From Candidatus Pelagibacter sp. RS40 (GTDB taxonomy: Bacteria > Pseudomonadota > Alphaproteobacteria > Pelagibacterales > Pelagibacteraceae), in contig NZ_CP020778.1 in NCBI RefSeq assembly GCF_002101295.1, forward strand, positions 124,001-188,000: DNA of 64,000 nucleotides. The letters run 5' to 3'. Position numbers and translations under genes: made by a program. Shown here piece after piece: positions 24,679-33,281 of this stretch (positions within the stretch are counted from its first letter, which is position 1; each line of letters opens with the position of its first letter). The notes beneath the pieces are model-generated. The model saw only the letters and a program-made list of their open reading frames with translations, searched no databases and was not told where the DNA came from.

Positions 24679-26604
24679 ATGTTAACCCAGTTTGCAACAA
24701 TATTGATATTTGTAGCGATAATTGGATGTATTCTTTACGGAAGAAGATTAATAAAAACTGAAAAAGTTGATGCAGTTTTTGGAAACCCTGAAAGAGCGAA
24801 AGGTGGCACACATTGGATTGTTGTAGGCAGTAGCGCAATCTTATTAGTTTGGTTGTATTATTCTTGGGATATAGCAAAAGGGTTTTACCCAAAATCCGCA
24901 AATGAGTTATGCCAAGTGGCAAAAATAAACGAGTCATTGATGGGTTTAAAATATCAATTTCCCATTGAGGAGAGAGAGTTCAAAAGTACTTCAATTATTA
25001 AAATCGAAAATAAAAATCTTAAAAATATAGCTAATGAAATTCAAAACTCAAATGATTTAAATAATCAGCAAAAAAAGATATTGATTGGTTTTATTGGTAA
25101 AACAACCCAGCTCATTCCTTTGCTTACAAATAATAATTTAATGGAAATGGATACAAAAATTAAGATTAAAGAAATGACTGAGGAAATTAAAATTTTGAGC
25201 TCAAATTTTAAAAAAAAAGATTATCCATTTGAAACTGAGGAAGAAAAAAATGAGAGACTCAAAGCTGTCTCGGAACAAGGTGGATGGGGTATAACTACTG
25301 TTAGAACTGGAACTGGCTCTATAGAAAATACACTTGAAGTTCCATTAGTTCCAGGAACAAATAGAGGTTTAAAATTTCACGCTGCAGCAGCAGAACTTAA
25401 AGTGATAAGTGACAAATTTTTTAAGTTAAGAAATCATAACTCATATTTTAAAACTTCAATTAAAGAATTAAAAAATGAAATCAAAGCGTACAGGAAAATT
25501 TTGGATGATAGTGAGGAAATAGCATCAACATATGCAAAAAATATAGTAAAAATAGCAAGAAGAATAGAGTTTGCTAGCATCTATCCCCCAACAGCTCTTA
25601 ATGAGATGAAAGATGCAATAATTGAATTTGATAATCTTCAAAAATCTGAACAAGGTGGATTAAGATTAATTGACATACTTTTATTTCCTGCAGGAACAAT
25701 AGTTTCGAGTGGTCCAAGTTGTTCTGAACAAGGTTCTGGTAGATGGCTACCTAAGCCATCTGATACCTTTAACAAATTTATTCTTATGTCTAAACCAAGT
25801 GTTGGGTATAAAAATATTCCATTGCTTTGGATTGAAATGGTTGATGTCAGTTCTATGATTGGTTTTATACTACCAGATTGGATTGCGGATGTTTTACCTG
25901 GAGAGTATCCAGTTCATACTAAAGATGGAATTGTAAAGGAAAATTTTAAAAGTAAAGTATTAAAACTAGTAACAGGTGATTTTAAATTATTTAAAGTTCC
26001 TGTTCCGTATGGACATATTTGGGACTCTTTTTTAAGAGTATTTTTAGGATTAGTTTTTGGAATTATAATAGGAGTGCCTTTAGGTTTGTTTATGGGATTA
26101 AACAGATTTGCTAAAGGATTTTTTGATCCCTTAATTGAATTATATAGACCTGTACCTCCTTTAGCCTGGGCACCTTTGATAATTTCAGTTTTGGGAATTG
26201 ATAATACTGGTAAAGTTTTTCTATTATTTATGGTTTCTTTATCGATAATGATAATATCAGCTAGAGCTGGGGCATCAGGTACTCAGTTATCAAAAATCCA
26301 TGCAGCACACTCTTTAGGTGCTTCTAAAAAACAAATTTTAAGACATGTTATTTTCCCTAATTCTCTTCCTGAAATATTAACCGGTATAAGAGTTGCTGTT
26401 GGTATGTGTTGGGGTACTTTAGTAGCTGCAGAGTTTCTAGCTGGTACAACTGGCATTGGTTTTGTTGAAAACGTTGCTAAAAAATACTTTCAGTATGAGG
26501 TAATTTGGATCACAATATTTATAATGGGAATGTTAGGTCTTTTGTTTGATATTACTCTTAGAAAAATTATCGATAAAACTATACCTTGGAGAGGTAAAGG
26601 CTAA
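24679..26604 (+). CDS. tauC: Taurine/sulfonate ABC permease with ~445-residue N-terminal extension
   Basis: A 641-residue protein. Residues ~446-641 form a standard TauC/SsuC permease (HIWDSFLRVFLGLVFGIIIG, EAA loop AAHSLGASKKQILRHVIFPN, C-terminal PWRGKG). TauC is normally ~250-280 residues. The extra N-terminus has a membrane span at ~3-20, a second at ~46-65, then a ~330-residue hydrophilic region with helical, Lys/Glu-rich character and a conserved-looking block QGGWGITTVRTGTG, plus a re-entry segment near SSMIGFILPDWIADVLPG. The hydrophilic part is probably periplasmic and could contact TauA. The extension is in one frame with no sign of a fusion of two known genes. Confidence 0.85.
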   Translation: MLTQFATILIFVAIIGCILYGRRLIKTEKVDAVFGNPERAKGGTHWIVVGSSAILLVWLYYSWDIAKGFYPKSANELCQVAKINESLMGLKYQFPIEEREFKSTSIIKIENKNLKNIANEIQNSNDLNNQQKKILIGFIGKTTQLIPLLTNNNLMEMDTKIKIKEMTEEIKILSSNFKKKDYPFETEEEKNERLKAVSEQGGWGITTVRTGTGSIENTLEVPLVPGTNRGLKFHAAAAELKVISDKFFKLRNHNSYFKTSIKELKNEIKAYRKILDDSEEIASTYAKNIVKIARRIEFASIYPPTALNEMKDAIIEFDNLQKSEQGGLRLIDILLFPAGTIVSSGPSCSEQGSGRWLPKPSDTFNKFILMSKPSVGYKNIPLLWIEMVDVSSMIGFILPDWIADVLPGEYPVHTKDGIVKENFKSKVLKLVTGDFKLFKVPVPYGHIWDSFLRVFLGLVFGIIIGVPLGLFMGLNRFAKGFFDPLIELYRPVPPLAWAPLIISVLGIDNTGKVFLLFMVSLSIMIISARAGASGTQLSKIHAAHSLGASKKQILRHVIFPNSLPEILTGIRVAVGMCWGTLVAAEFLAGTTGIGFVENVAKKYFQYEVIWITIFIMGMLGLLFDITLRKIIDKTIPWRGKG

Positions 26605-26622
26605 TTTCAACTCATAAACGTA

Positions 26623-26847
26623 ATGAATAAAAATAAAATATTAGAGTGGACGGGTGTTATAACTGCTATTGTTTATTCACTACTTGTTGCCTTAAACATT
26701 GGTGCTGAATTTTTAGGTTTTGCATTATTATTAATTTCTGCAATTTTAATTGGTTTGTGGGCGTATTTAGGAAATCATAGAGGGATTTTACTACTTCAAA
26801 TTTTTTATGCCACAGCTGGTATCATTGGAATGTTTAGATGGTTTTAA
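26623..26847 (+). CDS. 74-residue three-span membrane protein
   Basis: A small, very hydrophobic protein with about three membrane spans (LEWTGVITAIVYSLLVALNI, FLGFALLLISAILIGLWAYL, GILLLQIFYATAGIIGMF). The architecture recalls PnuC- or SemiSWEET-sized modules, but I see no diagnostic motif. It lies 18 bases after tauC and overlaps the dehydrogenase start, so it is part of the tau operon and may be an accessory of the permease or an independent small carrier. Confidence 0.65.
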   Translation: MNKNKILEWTGVITAIVYSLLVALNIGAEFLGFALLLISAILIGLWAYLGNHRGILLLQIFYATAGIIGMFRWF

Positions 26848-27851
26848 TGAAAAAAGAAAAGTTAAAAAAATTACTGACTAAAGTATTTCTAAAATATAAA
26901 TTAAGCAAAGCACATGCAAAGATTTGTTCTGATGCACTAGTTAATGCAGAGTTAGTTGGCGCCACTGGTCATGGTATATCTAGGTTAAAAATGTATTGTG
27001 ATAGAATAAGTAAAAAATTAATTAATCCAAAACCAAAGTTTAAATTTAAAAAAATATCTCAATCAATAATGCAAATCGATGCTGATGATAGTATTGGTTT
27101 TGTAGCTGCTGATATTGGAATTAAAAAAGCAATTGAGAGCGCCAAAAAAACAGGATTAGGTTTGGTTGGTATAAAAAGAAGTGGTCATTATGGACTATCA
27201 GGATACTACGCAGAACAAGCAGTTAAAAAAAACTTATTAACATTAATTTTTACTAATGCTCCCCCCGCTATAGCTCCACATGGTGCATTAAAAACTTTGT
27301 TTGGAACAAATCCAATTTGTTTTGGAACACCTACTTCCTCAAAAGTTCCTTTTATTTTAGATACATCTGTATCAATGATAAATAGAGGTAAAATAAGATT
27401 TGCAGCAAGAACAGGTTCTAAAATACCTGAAGGAGTTGCATTAGATAAATATGGAAGGCCAACCACAGATGCGGCTAAAGCTCTAAAAGGTGTGCAGTTG
27501 CCTATTGCTGGATTTAGAGGATCAGGTTTAGCATGGATGGTTGATATTTTAAGTGGTGTTTTCACTGGAGGAAATCATGGAGGAAAAGTCAAAGATCCAT
27601 TTGATGATTTTTCAGGTCCTCAAAACATTGGTCATTTATTTATTGTTATGAAGTCAAATTTATTTGTTAAAAATTTTAACTCAAGAATTAAGGAAAATAT
27701 AAGAAATGTTAAAAAACTACCTAAACTAAAAAATATAAAAGAAATTATGTATCCAGGACAAAATAAGTTTAACAGATATAAAAAAAATTTTAATAAAGAG
27801 ATTAAAATTACTGATGATGTTAAAAAAGATATTGAGAAACTCTTGAATTAA
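26838..27851 (+). CDS. Ldh2-family malate/lactate dehydrogenase, possibly (R)-sulfolactate dehydrogenase (ComC-like)
   Basis: A 337-residue NAD(P)-dependent 2-hydroxyacid dehydrogenase of the Ldh2 family: GATGHGISRL near 41-50, SGHYGLSGYYAEQA with catalytic-region His117, and FGTNPICFGTPT. A second start at 26847 forms a TAATG overlap with the previous gene and may be the real one. The family includes malate, ureidoglycolate and (R)-sulfolactate dehydrogenases. The tau operon location and the HpsN-like gene downstream make sulfolactate attractive, but this is inference. Confidence 0.75.
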   Translation: MVLMKKEKLKKLLTKVFLKYKLSKAHAKICSDALVNAELVGATGHGISRLKMYCDRISKKLINPKPKFKFKKISQSIMQIDADDSIGFVAADIGIKKAIESAKKTGLGLVGIKRSGHYGLSGYYAEQAVKKNLLTLIFTNAPPAIAPHGALKTLFGTNPICFGTPTSSKVPFILDTSVSMINRGKIRFAARTGSKIPEGVALDKYGRPTTDAAKALKGVQLPIAGFRGSGLAWMVDILSGVFTGGNHGGKVKDPFDDFSGPQNIGHLFIVMKSNLFVKNFNSRIKENIRNVKKLPKLKNIKEIMYPGQNKFNRYKKNFNKEIKITDDVKKDIEKLLN

Positions 27852-28126
27852 GTTGCTACAAAAAATAAAACTGCAACAACACTTAGAAATAAGCCAGTCA
27901 AAACCCTATTTTCAATTTTTTTATTTTTTTCTTGAATTTTAAGTCTGTTATTCAATTTATTTATACAAGTTTTATGTTTGCTTTTTTTATTATTACTTAA
28001 CTCAACTTTATTTAGTTCAGTGTTAAATGTTTTTGGATCAGATACGTTTGCATCTGATCCATTGGGGTCAAATTTGGAATTGATTAAAATTTTTGGATTT
28101 AATTTTGTTAAAGTCTCAGTACTCAT
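27848..28126 (-). CDS. 92-residue tail-anchored protein of unknown function
   Basis: An Asn/Ser/Lys-rich hydrophilic body of about 70 residues (PNGSDANVSDPKTFNTELNK) followed by one C-terminal hydrophobic segment VLTGLFLSVVAVLFFVAT, i.e. a tail anchor. A single Cys lies mid-protein. The last bases overlap the end of the Ldh2 gene convergently. Low-complexity composition means homology may be hard to find. I see no domain. Confidence 0.5.
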   Translation of the reverse strand: MSTETLTKLNPKILINSKFDPNGSDANVSDPKTFNTELNKVELSNNKKSKHKTCINKLNNRLKIQEKNKKIENRVLTGLFLSVVAVLFFVAT

Positions 28127-28241
28127 ATTTTTATAAGTTTATTATAGTCTGAAAGTTAAAAGATGCTCAATCTATGACGTCACCAAATTAGGTTTTTTTA
28201 ACCCAGCCTGTTCATTTTGGGTCGCAATCTATAATTTTAGA

Positions 28242-29090
28242 CTAATTTGTCTTTTTTAATAGAAGCACAAATATTATAGATGTGACAAACATGATCAAAG
28301 CATATGAAGCAGTTGGTATCAAATAAATTATGTCATCGAATATTTGAGTAGATACAAATACTGCTAATGTTCCATTTTGAAGTCCACATTCTAGTGAAAT
28401 ACATTTTCTTTGTTCAATGCCACTTGCAAAAATTTTTGCAACATAAAAACCTAAAACCATCATTGTTACATTTAATATTAGAGTTATTACGCCAGCTCTT
28501 GATATATACATAATTATATTGTCCCATTCCTCTAACCAAATTGATATAAAAACTATCATAAATAGAGTTAATGAAATTTTTTCAATTAAAGCTGTTTTTT
28601 TAATTATAAAATCTTGTGCAAACTTCCTTATTAACATTCCAATTACTACAGGTAATGTTACCACCAAAAACATTTTGATTGATATCCCGCTCATTGAAAT
28701 TTCCTTAGAGAGGTAATTTATATCAAGTAGGTCAGCAGATTTAATTACGATAAATGGAACGGTTAAAATACTAAGTAAACTTATTATTGCTGTTAATGAA
28801 ACAGAAAGAGCTACATCACCATTTGCAAATTTTGTAAGAATATTAGATGTAACACCTCCTGGTGCAGCAGCGATTATCATTACTCCTAGAGCTAATGCAG
28901 GTTGAACATTTAAAATTTTTATTAAAACAAAAGCAATTATAGGAAGTAATATTACTTGGCAGATCAATCCAACTAAAAAATCTTTTGGTCGTTTAATTAC
29001 TCTTGTAAAATCACTCGTTGTCAGACCTAAGCCCAACGTTAACATAATTAATGCCAGAGCAATTGGAGCAATTTTTGTTACAACTTCCAT
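28242..29090 (-). CDS. Bile acid:sodium symporter (BASS) family permease
   Basis: A 282-residue membrane protein with about nine spans. BASS signatures include MLTLGLGLTTSDFTRVIKRP near the N-terminus, APGGVTSNILTKFANGD (crossover region with the sodium site) and ECGLQNGTLAVFVS. Bacterial members import organic anions such as pyruvate, pantoate, sulfated or carboxylated compounds with Na+. Within this locus an organic sulfonate or acid is a guess. It is divergent from the Pta-family gene. Confidence 0.8.
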   Translation of the reverse strand: MEVVTKIAPIALALIMLTLGLGLTTSDFTRVIKRPKDFLVGLICQVILLPIIAFVLIKILNVQPALALGVMIIAAAPGGVTSNILTKFANGDVALSVSLTAIISLLSILTVPFIVIKSADLLDINYLSKEISMSGISIKMFLVVTLPVVIGMLIRKFAQDFIIKKTALIEKISLTLFMIVFISIWLEEWDNIIMYISRAGVITLILNVTMMVLGFYVAKIFASGIEQRKCISLECGLQNGTLAVFVSTQIFDDIIYLIPTASYALIMFVTSIIFVLLLKKTN

Positions 29091-29154
29091 ATTTCTGACA
29101 TTATCAAAAAATAAATGATATGTTAGTTTTTTTAATTTTGATATAAGATTTTAG

Positions 29155-30066
29155 ATGCTTTCAGATAAATCAACAGTATGTCCAAATAATCTATTAGACC
29201 TTGCTCATCAAAAAAAGGGTATTAAAGTTGCAATAGCAAATGCTGGAAAGACACTGCCAATGATTTCAGTAATGGATGCGGTAAGAGAAAAACTGATTGT
29301 ACCAGTTTTAATTGGTAACGAATCTGAAATTAAAAAAACTGCAGATGATATAAAGTTTGATATATCTGAATACGAAATAATAGACGAACCAGTAGAAAAT
29401 AATACAGCAAAGATTGCAGCGAAACTTGCCTCAGAAGATAAAATTAAAATAATTGTTAAAGGACATATTCATACAGATGTTTTGATGAAAGAAGTTTTAA
29501 AACGAGAACATGGTTTGTTAGGCAAAAAAAGGCTTAGTCATATATGGCACATGACATTAGAAAAAGATGATAAGCCACTTATAATTACAGATGGAGCATT
29601 AAATGTTAATCCAAATGTTAAAACTAAAATGCACATTTTAAGAAATGTAATAGATTTTTGTCATCGTATAAATATTCCAAAACCAAAGATATCAATTTTA
29701 TCAGCAACTGAAGAAGTATTGGATAGTATGCAAAGTTCTCTTGATGCAAAAGAGATTACAAATTTAGCTGAAAAAGAGGGTTTTAATGCTGACATTTTTG
29801 GTCCTTTGGCTTTTGATAATAGTATATCTAAAAAGTCAGCTGGTATTAAAGGTATAAAAAATATTGTTGCTGGAGATGCAGATGTTTTACTAGTTCCTAA
29901 TGTTGAGACTGGAAATGCACTTGTAAAAATGATGATTTATTTTATGGGAGCCTGTGCAGCAGGTGTCGTAGTTGGAGGTAAAGTTCCAGTTGTAATTACA
30001 AGTAGATCAGACGATGCAACAGCTAGATTAGCCTCAATAGCTGCTGCTGTAGTTGCGTTAGATTAA
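29155..30066 (+). CDS. Phosphate acetyl/butyryltransferase family protein
   Basis: A 303-residue PTA/PTB-fold enzyme without extra domains. Features are VKGHIHTDVLMKEVLKREHG, ITDGALNVNPNVKTK and the C-terminal VLLVPNVETGNALVKMM with GGKVPVVITSRSD. It converts acyl-CoA and acyl phosphate. In sulfonate catabolism Xsc makes acetyl phosphate from sulfoacetaldehyde, which Pta turns into acetyl-CoA, so the gene fits the locus; no ackA or xsc is present here. Phosphate butyryltransferase remains possible. Confidence 0.75.
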   Translation: MLSDKSTVCPNNLLDLAHQKKGIKVAIANAGKTLPMISVMDAVREKLIVPVLIGNESEIKKTADDIKFDISEYEIIDEPVENNTAKIAAKLASEDKIKIIVKGHIHTDVLMKEVLKREHGLLGKKRLSHIWHMTLEKDDKPLIITDGALNVNPNVKTKMHILRNVIDFCHRINIPKPKISILSATEEVLDSMQSSLDAKEITNLAEKEGFNADIFGPLAFDNSISKKSAGIKGIKNIVAGDADVLLVPNVETGNALVKMMIYFMGACAAGVVVGGKVPVVITSRSDDATARLASIAAAVVALD

Positions 30067-30103
30067 ATTATCAAGAGAATTAATAAAAAATATCTTTGTT
30101 GAA

Positions 30104-30146
30104 ATGAGTATTTTAATACATTAAATAACTTGATCAAAATACTCAT
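30104..30146 (+). promoter_or_regulatory. 11-bp inverted repeat directly before the HpsN-like gene
   Basis: ATGAGTATTTT (30104-30114) and AAAATACTCAT (30136-30146) are perfect complements around a 21-base spacer. The right arm ends 2 bases before the ATG at 30149. As RNA it would put the start region in a stem; as DNA it is a long dyad. There is no T-run, so it is not a normal terminator for the upstream pta-like gene. Confidence 0.5.
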
Positions 30147-30148
30147 CA

Positions 30149-31435
30149 ATGACAATTACATACCTTAAAAAATCTCCTAAAACATCCTCAACTGACGATA
30201 ATAAAACAAGGGATATAGTTCAAAATTTACTTAATGACCTGGAGAAATCTAAAGAGGAAGGTTGTAAAGAATTAACAAAAAAATTTGACAAGTATGAGGG
30301 TGAAATAATTGTATCCAAAGATAAAATTGAAGAAATAAAAAAAAATTTAGATCAAAAAACAAAGGATGATATTCAATTTTCTTATGAAAGAGTGAGAAAA
30401 TTTGCTGAGGCTCAACTTAAAAACTATGGGAACGATTTCGAAGTTGAATTATCTGATGGTTTGTATGCTGGTCAAAAATTAGTTCCTGTTAATACTGCGG
30501 GTTGTTATATTCCAGGTGGAAGATATGCTCATATAGCCTCGGCAGTTATGAGTGTGACGACTGCAAAAGTTGCTGGAGTAAAAAATGTAATTGCTTGTAG
30601 TCCACCAAAAGCTGAAGTTGGAGCCCACCCCACTATTATATATACTGCTGATTTGTGTGGTGCAGATGTTATTTTAAATTTAGGTGGAGTTCCTGCTATT
30701 GCTGCAATGACATATGGTTTATTTGGTAATGCTCCAGCAGATATTTTAGTTGGTCCAGGTAATCAGTTTGTAGCTGAGGCAAAAAGAATTTTATTTGGAA
30801 GGGTTGGAATAGATTTATTTGCTGGTCCCACAGAAATTGGAATTATTGCAGATGAAACTGCTGATCCTGAGATAGTTGCAGTAGACTTAGTTGGGCAAGC
30901 TGAACATGGTTATAACTCTCCTTGTTGGTTATACACAACAAGTAAAGAGCTTGCTGAAAAAGTGATGAAAAGAGTTCCTGAATTAATTTCAGAATTACCT
31001 GAGTTACCAAGAACTAGTGCGGAGGCTGCATGGAAAGATTATGGTGAGGTAATTCTTTGCGATACTGACGATGAAATGGTTAAGATAAGTGATGAATATG
31101 CTCCAGAGCATCTTGAGGTTCAAACAAAAAATTTAAAATGGTTCCATGATAGACTAACGAATTATGGATCTCTATTTGTTGGTGAAGAAACAACAGTAGC
31201 TTATGGAGACAAATGTTCTGGAACAAATCATATTTTACCAACTAAAGGAGCAGGTAAATATACAGGGGGATTATTCGTTGGAAAATTTATAAAAACATTA
31301 AGCTTCCAAAGAATGACAAAAGACTCAACAAAACTTGTGGGTGCTGCTGCAGCGAGAATTTCTAGATATGAAGGTATGGAAGCTCATGCACGAACCGGCG
31401 ATGTAAGATTAAGAAAATACGGATTTTCTAATTAA
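30149..31435 (+). CDS. hpsN: HisD-family dehydrogenase, probable sulfopropanediol (DHPS) dehydrogenase HpsN-like
   Basis: A 428-residue HisD-fold enzyme: GPGNQFVAEAKRILFG, IDLFAGPTEIGIIADE, zinc-region GQAEHGYNSPCWL, the catalytic pair in DEYAPEHLEVQ, and C-terminal YEGMEAHARTGDVRLRKYG. No other his gene is nearby. HpsN, a HisD homologue, oxidises 2,3-dihydroxypropane-1-sulfonate to sulfolactate, and the EGM-HARTGD C-terminus together with the sulfonate neighbourhood favours that over histidinol dehydrogenase. True HisD function cannot be dismissed without checking for another hisD in the genome. Confidence 0.65.
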   Translation: MTITYLKKSPKTSSTDDNKTRDIVQNLLNDLEKSKEEGCKELTKKFDKYEGEIIVSKDKIEEIKKNLDQKTKDDIQFSYERVRKFAEAQLKNYGNDFEVELSDGLYAGQKLVPVNTAGCYIPGGRYAHIASAVMSVTTAKVAGVKNVIACSPPKAEVGAHPTIIYTADLCGADVILNLGGVPAIAAMTYGLFGNAPADILVGPGNQFVAEAKRILFGRVGIDLFAGPTEIGIIADETADPEIVAVDLVGQAEHGYNSPCWLYTTSKELAEKVMKRVPELISELPELPRTSAEAAWKDYGEVILCDTDDEMVKISDEYAPEHLEVQTKNLKWFHDRLTNYGSLFVGEETTVAYGDKCSGTNHILPTKGAGKYTGGLFVGKFIKTLSFQRMTKDSTKLVGAAAARISRYEGMEAHARTGDVRLRKYGFSN

Positions 31436-32045
31436 AAAATTTTAAAATTTCAAAAATCACATAAATTGAAATTAAGCTCATTATTAAAGAAATAATCCAT
31501 TTTATTACAACCCAAGCCCTTACATTATTAAGATATTTTGAAAAATAATTTGCTAAATATCCCAATAAGTAGAAAAATAAAAAAGAAGCAATAGAACCTC
31601 CAATACCAAAATAAATTTTATAATTAATTGGGAAATTTTTTGAAAAATTACCAAGAAAAAAAACTGTATCAGAATAAACATGCGGATTTAAATAAGTAAA
31701 AGCGAGTGTTTTTAATATAATTTTTTTTCTCTCATCATGTTTCTCACCTTTATCTATTTCTATGTTTTTAAATTTTTCAGAAATTTTTGTGTAAATAAAA
31801 TAAATTAAAAAAATTAATAATAAAATATTGAAAATTAGTTCAGTTATTTCATTAAAATATGTTCCAAGATACTGAAAAAGAAAAATTCCTAAAAAAATCA
31901 AAATTGTATCTGATACTGAACAAATAAAACATATTAAAAAAATATGTTGTTTCTTAATGCCCTGCTCTATTACAAAGATATTTTGTGGTCCTATTGCTAA
32001 TATTAAACTTAAACTGGTTATAAAACCTAAAATTAAAAAACTCAT
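31428..32045 (-). CDS. LysE/ArgO-family amino acid exporter
   Basis: A 205-residue six-span membrane protein. The N-terminal SLSLILAIGPQNIFVIEQGI carries the family GPQN motif, and AFTYLNPHVYSDTVFFLG the NPH/D motif. LysE/ArgO proteins export basic amino acids. It overlaps the MFS gene by 4 bases (one transcript), and its end overlaps the HpsN-like gene convergently by 8 bases. Confidence 0.85.
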   Translation of the reverse strand: MSFLILGFITSLSLILAIGPQNIFVIEQGIKKQHIFLICFICSVSDTILIFLGIFLFQYLGTYFNEITELIFNILLLIFLIYFIYTKISEKFKNIEIDKGEKHDERKKIILKTLAFTYLNPHVYSDTVFFLGNFSKNFPINYKIYFGIGGSIASFLFFYLLGYLANYFSKYLNNVRAWVVIKWIISLIMSLISIYVIFEILKFFN

Positions 32046-33205
32046 CTTTTTTTATCTGCATTTACTATCGATAAAATAATGAGAATTAAAAAAGGAATAC
32101 AAAATAAGTTAACTGTTTTCCAGCTTGCAATAGAAATTAGTATACCTGCCAATAAACTTGCTAAAGCCATGGAAGAGAAAACTAATAAATCATTAAATCC
32201 TTGAGCTTTAAATTTTTCTTCAGGTTTATAAGTTGTGACTAATAAGCTTGTGCCAGATATAAATAAAAAGTTCCATCCTATACCTAAAAAAATCAGACTT
32301 ATAAAATAGTTTAAAAAAGATGGCTGAAAAAAAGATAATAAAATTGTGAAAATATAGAATAAGACACCTAAATACATCATATTACTATAACCAAACTTTT
32401 TGATTAAATTTCCAGTAACTAGCGAGGGTAAAAACATTGCCAAAACATGAAATTGAAGAACTATTCCTGTTTTTTCTAAACTTAACTGATGCACAATATG
32501 CATACTTATTGGAGTTGCTGTCATTAAAAAAGACATTACTGCATATGCAAATGCAGCAGAGGTAATTGCTTGTAAAAATTTTGGATCTGAAAAAAATTCT
32601 GAATAATTTCTTGAGTTATTTTCCTTATTTGAAATAAAAGAAATTTCTCTAATATCCTTAAAAAAGAATAATAAAAATGAAGGTATTAATGTTAAAACTG
32701 CTAAAGTTAAATATGAACCTACGTATAAATAATCACTTACAAAATTTTTAGTATAATTTGCCAAACCAATTCCAAGAAAAGCAGCAACTATTCCAGCTAA
32801 CAATAATGATGAAATAGCTTTAGGCGCTTTTTCCTTTTCTACACTTTCTGCTGCAGCAAAACGGTACTGATGAGTAAATGCCATTGTGGCCCCTAAAATA
32901 AATTTAGCAAAACAAAAAATAAAAAAACTTTCTATAATTATTGCATAAGCGCCTATCAAACAAGAAATTGAACCAGCTACAGAAGCAAAAATAAATCCAA
33001 GCCTTCGTCCAATAATGCTCATTATCTTAGCAGCAAAGATTGTAGCTGCTGCTGTTCCAACAACATAAATTGATGGAGGAAGTGTAGAAAGTGTTTTTAT
33101 AGAACTTAAGTCTGATCCAATAATACCACTTATAAAAACTGTAACTGTAGCGGCTGTAAAACCAAATACTTGGCTTAAAATAAGTATGAAAAGATTTCTA
33201 TTCAT
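32042..33205 (-). CDS. MFS transporter
   Basis: A 387-residue 12-span MFS carrier (IMSIIGRRLGFIFASVAGSI is the loop 2-3 region; ATMAFTHQYRFAAAESV follows in the N-half). The YQFRFAA/AES pattern recalls a drug- or metabolite-exporter subgroup, but no substrate can be stated. It leads a two-gene minus-strand operon with the LysE-type exporter and is divergent from the racemase gene. Confidence 0.8.
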   Translation of the reverse strand: MNRNLFILILSQVFGFTAATVTVFISGIIGSDLSSIKTLSTLPPSIYVVGTAAATIFAAKIMSIIGRRLGFIFASVAGSISCLIGAYAIIIESFFIFCFAKFILGATMAFTHQYRFAAAESVEKEKAPKAISSLLLAGIVAAFLGIGLANYTKNFVSDYLYVGSYLTLAVLTLIPSFLLFFFKDIREISFISNKENNSRNYSEFFSDPKFLQAITSAAFAYAVMSFLMTATPISMHIVHQLSLEKTGIVLQFHVLAMFLPSLVTGNLIKKFGYSNMMYLGVLFYIFTILLSFFQPSFLNYFISLIFLGIGWNFLFISGTSLLVTTYKPEEKFKAQGFNDLLVFSSMALASLLAGILISIASWKTVNLFCIPFLILIILSIVNADKKR

Positions 33206-33281
33206 CTATAGTGTTATTACTTGCATAAATTAAATTAAAATATAGTTCTACTAATTAATATATATAGATAAATTAGCTTTT

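Noticed and set aside
24659-24937. Minus-strand ORF opposite the start of tauC
   Set aside because: It is entirely antisense to tauB/tauC coding sequence, with a Leu/Phe-rich product typical of an AT-rich shadow frame.
28175-28182. TGACGTCA palindrome as a regulator site
   Set aside because: An isolated 8-base palindrome with no repeat and no link to a gene start is likely by chance in 64 kb; not listed as a feature.
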